A stretch of 10,600 nt of DNA from CAHJXF01 sp038240015 (lineage in GTDB: Bacteria; Pseudomonadota; Gammaproteobacteria; Burkholderiales; Burkholderiaceae_D): assembly GCA_038240015.1 (NCBI GenBank), contig JBBSEF010000095.1, positions 1 through 10,600 of the forward strand. The letters run 5' to 3'. This document shows, piece after piece, positions 6,274 through 10,600 of the stretch. A program made the position numbers and the translations under genes. A model generated the notes under the pieces. It saw only the letters and a program-made list of their open reading frames with translations. It was not told the DNA's origin and did not search any database. Every line of letters begins with the position of its first letter. The first letter of the stretch is position 1.

Positions 6274-7365
6274 ATGAAAAAACAAGGCGATGCCGCAATC
6301 AAGGTCGTCAAGGGTCAGGTCGCGAAATTTCTTCCGCGTGAAGAATTTCGCAAACGCTTCGACGCCAATTTTTTCGATCCCGCGTTCGACACTGCACGCG
6401 ACGCGATCGGCAAGCTCGAAGGCATCGCGTGGGAGGCCTACAAGGACGGTCGCAAATCTCCGGTCACGCAAAAGGCGGGGCGCGGTTTCGCAGACCCCAC
6501 CCACGACTTGTCGGTGGAGTGGAAACAAACGCGAGACCGTCTGCGAGCCGTCGAGGCGATTCAAAAAAAGAAGGACACGAAGTCGCGCGTGCTGTTGATC
6601 TGCGGATCGCCGCGCAACGATGGCACTTGCCCCGGCGAAATGTCCAAGACCTTCCGGCTCGCCGAGATCGCGAAGCGCGCGCTCGAAGCCGCGAAGATCG
6701 AAGTCGATCTGCTCGACCTCAGCGTGCAGACCAACGAGTTCGAGAAGCGCATCCATCCTTGCAAAGGCTGCGTATCGACCGCGATGCCGCTGTGCCATTG
6801 GCCGTGCAGTTGCTATCCTAATCACGCGCTCGGCCAGGTCAACGACTGGATGGCCGAAATCTACGAGCGCTGGACCGCGGCGCATGGCGTGATCTTCGTC
6901 ACGCCGGTGCATTGGTATCAATCACCGAGCGTGTTGAAGCTGATGATCGATCGGCTCGTGTGCGCCGATGGCGGCAATCCTGATCCGACATCGACCGATG
7001 GCAAGGATCCGGAGAAGGCCAAGCAGGTCGAGCTCAAGGGTTGGGACTACCCGAAGCACTTGTCGGGCCGCGTGTATGGCGTGGTGGTACACGGCGACGT
7101 CGCCGGCATCGAAGGCGTGCGACGCGCGCTGTCCGACTGGCTCGACTGGATGGGACTGATCGAAGCCGGCGCGATGGCGCGACTCGATCGATTCGTGGGC
7201 TACTACAAGCCTTATGCGACGAGCCATCAGGAGCTCGACGCCGACAAGGACTTTCAGGAAGAAGTGCGCAACGTCGCGCGCGCCGTCGCACAGACGATCC
7301 GCGATGTACGCGATGGCAAGCACGTCGATTCGGACCGCAAGTTGAAGCCGCCTCGGCCGAAGTGA
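6274..7365 (+). CDS. Flavodoxin-fold NAD(P)H-dependent oxidoreductase with cysteine cluster
   Basis: 363 aa; AGGAG at 6264-6268, 5 bases before the ATG. Residues 1-102 are a charged N-terminal extension (KFLPREEFRKRFDANFFDPAF and following). From residue 104 there is a flavodoxin-like domain: SRVLLICGSPRNDGTC (strand 1 and FMN phosphate loop, 104-119), a long helix, and TPVHWYQSPSVLKLMIDR (from Thr210), the second flavin-side loop of NADPH-dependent FMN reductases. A cysteine-rich segment has Cys163, 166, 174, 178 and 180 (CxxC-x7-C-x3-C-x-C), with Cys110 and Cys119 near the flavin loop. In iron-sulfur flavoproteins a compact Cys motif at this place binds a 4Fe-4S cluster, so metal or cluster binding is possible here but unproven. 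The cellular substrate is unknown. It is followed by paired hairpins in the convergent gap. Confidence 0.85.
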   Translation: MKKQGDAAIKVVKGQVAKFLPREEFRKRFDANFFDPAFDTARDAIGKLEGIAWEAYKDGRKSPVTQKAGRGFADPTHDLSVEWKQTRDRLRAVEAIQKKKDTKSRVLLICGSPRNDGTCPGEMSKTFRLAEIAKRALEAAKIEVDLLDLSVQTNEFEKRIHPCKGCVSTAMPLCHWPCSCYPNHALGQVNDWMAEIYERWTAAHGVIFVTPVHWYQSPSVLKLMIDRLVCADGGNPDPTSTDGKDPEKAKQVELKGWDYPKHLSGRVYGVVVHGDVAGIEGVRRALSDWLDWMGLIEAGAMARLDRFVGYYKPYATSHQELDADKDFQEEVRNVARAVAQTIRDVRDGKHVDSDRKLKPPRPK

Positions 7366-7371
7366 ACGCGT

Positions 7372-7393
7372 GGTTCTCGCGTGCGCGGGAACC
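7372..7393. repeat. REP-like hairpin, second sequence type
   Basis: Arms GGTTCTCGCG / CGCGGGAACC with a 2-base spacer; 9 of 10 pairs are complementary. It begins 6 bp after the stop of the flavodoxin-like gene and, with the hairpin at 7419-7438, fills the 85-bp convergent gap. The core resembles the tccCGCG...CGCGgga class of REP elements. Confidence 0.7.
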
Positions 7394-7418
7394 CTCGTCG
7401 TTGATCACACGTCATGGA

Positions 7419-7438
7419 GTTCCTGCGTTCGCAGGGAC
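7419..7438. repeat. REP-like hairpin, inverted relative of the 5967-5986 element
   Basis: Arms GTTCCTGCG / CGCAGGGAC with a 2-base spacer, 8 of 9 paired. The reverse complement matches the 5967-5986 element across its whole core with one difference. Read on the plus strand the stretch translates to RHGVPAFAGTT, a spurious peptide commonly seen where gene callers run into proteobacterial REP elements, which supports a dispersed repeat. Confidence 0.75.
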
Positions 7439-7450
7439 AACGTAGTTGGT

Positions 7451-7819
7451 TCAAGTCGCTCCGTCGTCAACATCGGGATCGTCGAATTCATCAGCGGCCG
7501 ATTCGATCCCGGGTTTGATCGTGGCCTTCTGGTCGGTGGCTGTCGGCGCCTCGATCCCTGCTGACGAGCGTTCGCCCGTACCCGCGCGATCGCTGTCGGA
7601 GTCGAGGTTGGCGCCGCCCAGATCGCGTCCTGCACCACCGCTAGCTTTCATCGGCGCCTGGCGCGCCTGTTCGTCCGACAAGCCTTCGTCCATACCGGAT
7701 CCGCCGGTGACGTCGCTACCGGTGTCGGAACTGTCGCTCGGTCCCAGAGACCGCGTGCCATGACCGAGGTCGACCACCGGCGATTGTTCGCCTGTCATGT
7801 CCAGCGTGCTGTCTGCCAT
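7451..7819 (-). CDS. Acidic, apparently disordered 122-aa protein
   Basis: The minus-strand start ATG 7819 is chosen because AAGGAG (plus-strand 7826-7831) lies 6 bases upstream; upstream in-frame ATGs lack such a site. The N-terminus is MADSTLDMTGEQSPVVDLGH. By my count there are 26 Asp/Glu against 8 Lys/Arg, no Cys, Trp or Tyr, one Phe, and many Gly, Ser, Ala and Thr. The C-terminus is strongly acidic (ADEFDDPDVDDGAT). No fold, membrane span or catalytic motif is visible; this composition predicts an intrinsically disordered protein. I recall similar MADSTLDMTGEQSP proteins as hypotheticals in Burkholderia, without known function. It is divergent from the 66-aa protein and ku. A stress or desiccation role is speculation. 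Confidence 0.8.
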   Translation of the reverse strand: MADSTLDMTGEQSPVVDLGHGTRSLGPSDSSDTGSDVTGGSGMDEGLSDEQARQAPMKASGGAGRDLGGANLDSDSDRAGTGERSSAGIEAPTATDQKATIKPGIESAADEFDDPDVDDGAT

Positions 7820-8109
7820 CGTTGTCTCCTTGAAGTCATCCGGCATGTGCATCATTGCAGCTTGCGTTGCCGAGATTGTCGGTCGCCGCGACAGGTCCTG
7901 CGGCCGACCCGACGCCGAAATCCTTGTCGGACAACACCAGCTTCGCAACCGTCGAGCGTCGCGCGCGTCGTAGACAAATTGCGTTTCGCTCCTACAGACG
8001 CGGTCATCTGCAGTGATAAATTTACAAACCTTCGAAGCGTTCGCCCGACTCATCGAGAAATTTTCGGATGCGGTCAGGAGCACACAGCGCTCACCTGAAA
8101 GGAACGACG
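7820..8109. other. Divergent promoter region between the acidic protein gene and the ku operon
   Basis: 290 bp without a supported gene. Most of it is GC-rich, but 8014-8030 is an AT-rich patch (TGATAAATTTACAAA) unusual for this window, with GATAAA at 8015-8020 as a possible -10 for the plus-strand genes; no good -35 is seen at the right distance. Minus-strand signals are equally unclear. Confidence 0.45.
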
Positions 8110-8310
8110 ATGGATAGCGCCCCGGCAACGAAGCGTGAGAGCTTCGACAATCGGCCCCACATGGGCTCCGAGTACGCGGACGCGCCGACCTGGCTTGCGC
8201 AGCGAGCGCAAGTCGGCGCCATCGGCGCCAGCCAAAAGAAGACGAACAGCGAACGCCAGCACGGGTCGAACGATTCGGACTTCGGCGGGGCCGATCAGAC
8301 ACAGGATTGA
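8110..8310 (+). CDS. 66-aa hydrophilic protein upstream of ku
   Basis: ATG 8110 is preferred over in-frame ATG 8068 because AAAGGA at 8098-8103 lies 6 bases before it. The product begins MDSAPATKRESFDNRPHMGS, has a short amphipathic middle (DAPTWLAQRAQVGAIGASQ) and a polar tail rich in Asn, Ser, Asp, Gln and Gly (NDSDFGGADQTQD). There are no cysteines, membrane spans or known motifs. Its stop is 25 bp before the ku start, so the two are probably one transcript. The function is not recognised. The composition (polar, Gly/Ser/Asp) resembles the divergent acidic protein in general style only. Confidence 0.7.
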   Translation: MDSAPATKRESFDNRPHMGSEYADAPTWLAQRAQVGAIGASQKKTNSERQHGSNDSDFGGADQTQD

Positions 8311-8335
8311 GCGCGACGCAACCAGGCTGGCGAAC

Positions 8336-9289
8336 ATGGCTGTCATCTGGAAAGGCGCAATCAGTTTCGGCCTCGTGCACATACCGGTCACGTTGAAGGC
8401 GGCCGCGCGCGAGCATCGCCTCAGCTTCGACTGGCTCGACAGCCGCGACATGGCGCCGATCGGCTACACGCGCATCAACAAGACCACCGGCAAGGTGGTC
8501 GAGTGGAAGGATATCGTCAAGGGCTACGAGTACGAGAAGGGCGAGTACGTCCTCTTGTCCGACGAGGACTTCAAGCGCGCCAATCCGGAAGCCACGCAGA
8601 CCGTGGAGATCCTGTCCTTCGTCGAAGCCGCGGCGATCCCGCCGAGTTACTTCGAAACGCCTTACTACCTCGAGCCCGACAAGCGCGGCAAGAAACCCTA
8701 CGCGCTGTTGCGCGAAGCGATGAAGCGCTCGGGCCGCGCGGGACTCGCGCGCTTCGTGGTTCACACCAAACAGCATCTCGCCGCTCTGCTCGTGACCGAT
8801 AACGCGCTGATGCTCAACACGCTGCGCTTCGCCGACGAGATTCAGGCGGTCGATGACCTAGACCTGCCCGCGGCAGGCGCGAAGGCCGAAGGCTTGTCGG
8901 CGCGTGAAATCGAAAGCGCAACCAAACTGATCGCGGACATGAGCGAGGCATGGGACCCGAGTCAATATGGAGATACCTATCGCGACGACCTGATGGCGCG
9001 CATCGAAGAAAAAATCAAAGCCGGTCAGACCCGTGTGCTGACCGAGCCCGACGACGAAGGCAAGGCCGAGAAGCCGCGCGAGAGCGCGAAGGTGATCGAT
9101 CTGGTCGCGCTGTTGAAACAGAGCATGGGCACAAAGGGGCGAAGCAAGCCGTCGAATGTTGCCAAGCGCACCATCGGACCGGCGCCGGCGCGTGCGTCAA
9201 CTCGCCCCTCAACGCGCGCGGCTGCCAAGCCTGCGCGCAAGAGCGCTGCGGTCAAGCGCGCAGCGCCCGCAAAACGCAAGGCGGCTTGA
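8336..9289 (+). CDS. ku: Non-homologous end joining protein Ku
   Basis: 317 aa, a normal length for bacterial Ku. It forms a homodimeric ring on DNA double-strand ends and recruits LigD. The diagnostic start is MAVIWKGAISFGLVHIPVTL, followed by the Ku core: INKTTGKVVEWKDIVKGYEY, ETPYYLEPDKRGKKPYALLR, and ARFVVHTKQHLAALL, then the DPSQYGDTYRDDL region before the tail. Residues from about 270 form a Lys/Arg/Ala/Pro-rich tail (ending APAKRKAA), the DNA-binding extension seen in many proteobacterial Ku proteins. The Shine-Dalgarno is weak (AGG at 8324-8326), which fits coupling to the 66-aa gene. The frame also extends upstream to 8135, but that part overlaps the 66-aa gene and has no family resemblance. 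The gene looks intact, in contrast with the ligD-like debris right after it. Confidence 0.97.
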   Translation: MAVIWKGAISFGLVHIPVTLKAAAREHRLSFDWLDSRDMAPIGYTRINKTTGKVVEWKDIVKGYEYEKGEYVLLSDEDFKRANPEATQTVEILSFVEAAAIPPSYFETPYYLEPDKRGKKPYALLREAMKRSGRAGLARFVVHTKQHLAALLVTDNALMLNTLRFADEIQAVDDLDLPAAGAKAEGLSAREIESATKLIADMSEAWDPSQYGDTYRDDLMARIEEKIKAGQTRVLTEPDDEGKAEKPRESAKVIDLVALLKQSMGTKGRSKPSNVAKRTIGPAPARASTRPSTRAAAKPARKSAAVKRAAPAKRKAA

Positions 9290-9334
9290 GCGCGCACGTC
9301 ATCGTGTGGGTCCTCGTTGAACCGCCGTGTGCAA

Positions 9335-9570
9335 GTGAAGTCCGACGGTCCACTCGCGGCCTATCAAGCCAAGCGCGACTTCAGCACAACCACTAAGCCG
9401 TGCGGCAAGAGCGCTGCAAGCTAACGCGGGAACTCGAATTCGTTGTGCAGACTTCGGCTTGAGTTGAAAGTCGATGCTCGCCGCGCTCGCGTAACTTTTA
9501 GTCCCAGAAAAGGAGGCTAACTTGCGAAAACCTGACTGCGGCGACGATCCCTGAGGGGAATCGGTGGAAC
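9335..9570 (+). pseudogene. ligD: Decayed ligD 5' remnant (N-terminal phosphoesterase domain)
   Basis: Pieces of the LigD N-terminus occur in the correct order on the plus strand but in shifting frames. From 9350: PLAAYQAKRDFSTTTKPCGK, against the family pattern PLxxYxxKRDFxxTPEPxG; this frame stops at TAA 9422-9424. At 9439-9450 in another frame: FVVQ. At 9452-9466, back in the first frame: LRLEL, against YDFRLELDG. At 9544-9558 in the second frame: TIPEG followed by Gly-rich coding, against EGTIPEGQYGGG. The 89-base distance from PLA to FVVQ is about what intact LigD has; the stretch between FVVQ and RLEL is about 30 bases short, and the region to TIPEG is shorter too. Nothing after 9590 looks like LigD. 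Location directly after ku fits the usual ku-ligD pair. The reading relies on remembered LigD sequence. Confidence 0.72.
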
Positions 9571-9594
9571 CGGCCGATTGGCGGCTCACTCTGA
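9566..9594 (+). promoter_or_regulatory. Candidate ECF/sigmaE-type promoter for the FAS1-DUF417 genes
   Basis: GGAACC at 9566-9571 and TCTGA at 9590-9594 resemble the -35 (GGAACTT) and -10 (TCTGA) of sigmaE-like promoters, with 18 bases between them, slightly longer than the usual 16-17. The -10 lies 38 bases before the FAS1 ATG. A 6-bp inverted repeat AATCGG/CCGATT (9559-9564 and 9574-9579) surrounds the -35. The GGAACC also falls in the ligD-like debris, so chance is possible. Confidence 0.3.
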
Positions 9595-9631
9595 AAAACT
9601 ACGGTATTTGCATGCATACGAGGAGTCACCC

Positions 9632-10126
9632 ATGAAGTTGCTCTCCCCTCTGGTATTCGTCACTCTGCTTGCCACCGCCAGCGCCGCCTGGGCGGCAAAC
9701 ATCGTCGAGACCGCCAAGGCAGCAGGTCAGTTCTCGATTTTGCTGAAGGCCGCGACCGCCGCTGGCATGGACAAGGTGCTGATGCAACCCGGCCCATACA
9801 CGGTCTTCGCGCCGACCGATGCCGCATTCAACGCGTTGCCGCCCGGCATGCTCGACAAACTGATGAAGCCCGAGAACAAGGACATGCTCGCGAAGGTGCT
9901 GGGCTATCACACCTTGTTCGGCCGCCTCAAGACCCAGGACCTGAAGGATGACAAATCGGCAGCCAACGCCACCATCGGAGCGCCGGTCGTTCTTGAAAAG
10001 AAGGACGGCGGCGTGATGGTCAACGACGCCAAGATCACGCAGGCCGACGTGGCCGCCGACAACGGCGTGGTTCACGTGATCGATAAGGTGCTGCTGCCGG
10101 CCATGCCGGTTCAGCCGAAGACCTGA
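9632..10126 (+). CDS. Exported fasciclin (FAS1) domain protein
   Basis: 164 aa from ATG 9632; GAGGAG at 9620-9625 lies 6 bases upstream, which rules out the earlier in-frame ATG at 9578. A signal peptide is plain: MKLLSPLVFVTLLATASAAWA, cleaved after about residue 21 (AxA-type site). One FAS1 domain fills the rest: the H1 box GPYTVFAPTDAAFNALPP (about 54-71), the conserved Tyr-His in LGYHTLFG (about 90-97), and the H2 box VMVNDAKITQADVAADNG ending in VVHVIDKVLLP (about 128-155). FAS1 domains mediate adhesion or binding in the periplasm or at the cell surface; in proteobacteria single-domain forms are common and poorly understood. The stop is 28 bp before the DUF417 gene, suggesting an operon. 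Confidence 0.93.
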   Translation: MKLLSPLVFVTLLATASAAWAANIVETAKAAGQFSILLKAATAAGMDKVLMQPGPYTVFAPTDAAFNALPPGMLDKLMKPENKDMLAKVLGYHTLFGRLKTQDLKDDKSAANATIGAPVVLEKKDGGVMVNDAKITQADVAADNGVVHVIDKVLLPAMPVQPKT

Positions 10127-10154
10127 CCGCACGGTCTCGCGAATGGAGAACACG

Positions 10155-10600
10155 ATGACCGCTACCGTTGCCGACGCCTCGTATCACGATACAGCGAACG
10201 CTCCTACAGGCGCACGCATTGAAGCCCTTGGTGCGAACGTCATGCGTTTCGGCCTCGTCTTGATCTTCCTGTGGTTCGGCGGACTGAAGTTCACCAGCTT
10301 CGAAGCGACCTTGATCGCGCCGTTCGTGGCGAACAGTCCGCTGGTGGGCTGGTGGCACGCACTTCTAGGCATACAAGGCACGTCCTACTTGCTGGGCGTG
10401 ATCGAACTCGCTGCTGGTGGGCTCCTGCTCGCGGGCTTCGCCAAGCCCAGGCTTTCGGCGATCGGCGCGGCGATCGGTGTGATCACCTTCTTGATCACGC
10501 TCACCTTCATGTTCTCGACGCCCGGTGTCGCAGAACCTCTGGCGGGCGGCTTTCCGGCCTTGTCCGCAATTCCCGGTCAGTTTCTGTTGAAGGATCTGGG
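10155..10600 (+). CDS. DUF417 (YkgB/RclC-type) membrane protein, 3' end outside window
   Basis: ATG 10155 has GGAG at 10145-10148 six bases upstream, and the frame is open to the window end (148 codons). DUF417 hallmarks: WFGGLKFTSFEA followed by IAPFVANSPLVGWW (about 40-67), and TFMFSTPG (about 117-124). Hydrophobic spans lie at about 30-46, 78-95 and 101-120, so it is an inner-membrane protein. The E. coli relative RclC (YkgB) belongs to the reactive-chlorine resistance operon, but its mechanism is not known and the role here is unproven. It follows the FAS1 gene by 28 bp on the same strand and probably shares its promoter. Confidence 0.92.
   Translation, partial: MTATVADASYHDTANAPTGARIEALGANVMRFGLVLIFLWFGGLKFTSFEATLIAPFVANSPLVGWWHALLGIQGTSYLLGVIELAAGGLLLAGFAKPRLSAIGAAIGVITFLITLTFMFSTPGVAEPLAGGFPALSAIPGQFLLKDL

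Noticed and set aside
8135..8335. N-terminal extension of Ku
   Set aside because: It overlaps the 66-aa gene in another frame and is a basic Arg/Ser/Thr-rich shadow; the Ku family starts at MAVIWKGAISFG.
7451..8776. 441-aa minus-strand open frame
   Set aside because: Only the part from ATG 7819 to the stop is supported by a Shine-Dalgarno and recognisable protein. The upstream part runs antisense through ku and the 66-aa gene and is a GC-rich shadow.
1..10600. tRNA, rRNA, CRISPR array, insertion sequence or prophage genes
   Set aside because: No tRNA-like cloverleaf, regularly spaced repeats, transposase or integrase was seen; the only repeats are REP-like palindromes and small in-gene duplications.

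Overview
The window is GC-rich and densely coded. Gene content and arrangement suggest a beta-proteobacterium of the Burkholderia/Paraburkholderia/Caballeronia group: a homogentisate operon that includes a DUF2783 gene, REP-like palindromes built around GTCCCTGCG-aa-CGCAGGGAC, a bacterial Ku, and small Burkholderia-type hypothetical proteins. The assignment rests on recalled family knowledge and was not searched.

Region 1 (1-5960, all + strand) is an aromatic catabolism operon. In order it holds the 3' part of an MBL-fold hydrolase, an MhpA/PheA-type FAD monooxygenase, a 65-aa DUF2783 protein, homogentisate 1,2-dioxygenase (hmgA), fumarylacetoacetase (fahA) and, after 81 bp, a DUF1488-like small protein. 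HmgA opens the homogentisate ring and FahA cleaves fumarylacetoacetate to fumarate and acetoacetate. The monooxygenase plus DUF2783 pair looks like a two-component hydroxylase feeding homogentisate, as in the MhaA/MhaB 3-hydroxyphenylacetate hydroxylase of Pseudomonas putida U. No maleylacetoacetate isomerase and no regulator lie in the window.

Region 2 (5961-7450) has a 25-aa membrane microprotein on the minus strand, divergent from a flavodoxin-fold oxidoreductase with a cysteine cluster. The convergent gaps on both sides (5961-5993 and 7366-7450) are filled by REP-like hairpins.

Region 3 (7451-9289) has an acidic, apparently disordered 122-aa protein (minus strand), a 290-bp divergent spacer, then a 66-aa hydrophilic protein followed closely by ku, the DNA-end-binding protein of bacterial non-homologous end joining.

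Region 4 (9290-9631) looks non-coding but carries, in the right order and in shifting frames, pieces of the N-terminal phosphoesterase domain of LigD, Ku's usual partner. I read it as a decayed ligD lying just downstream of an intact ku. Its far end may carry an ECF-type promoter for the next genes.

Region 5 (9632-10600) is a likely two-gene operon: an exported FAS1 (fasciclin) protein and a DUF417 (YkgB/RclC-type) membrane protein cut off by the window end.
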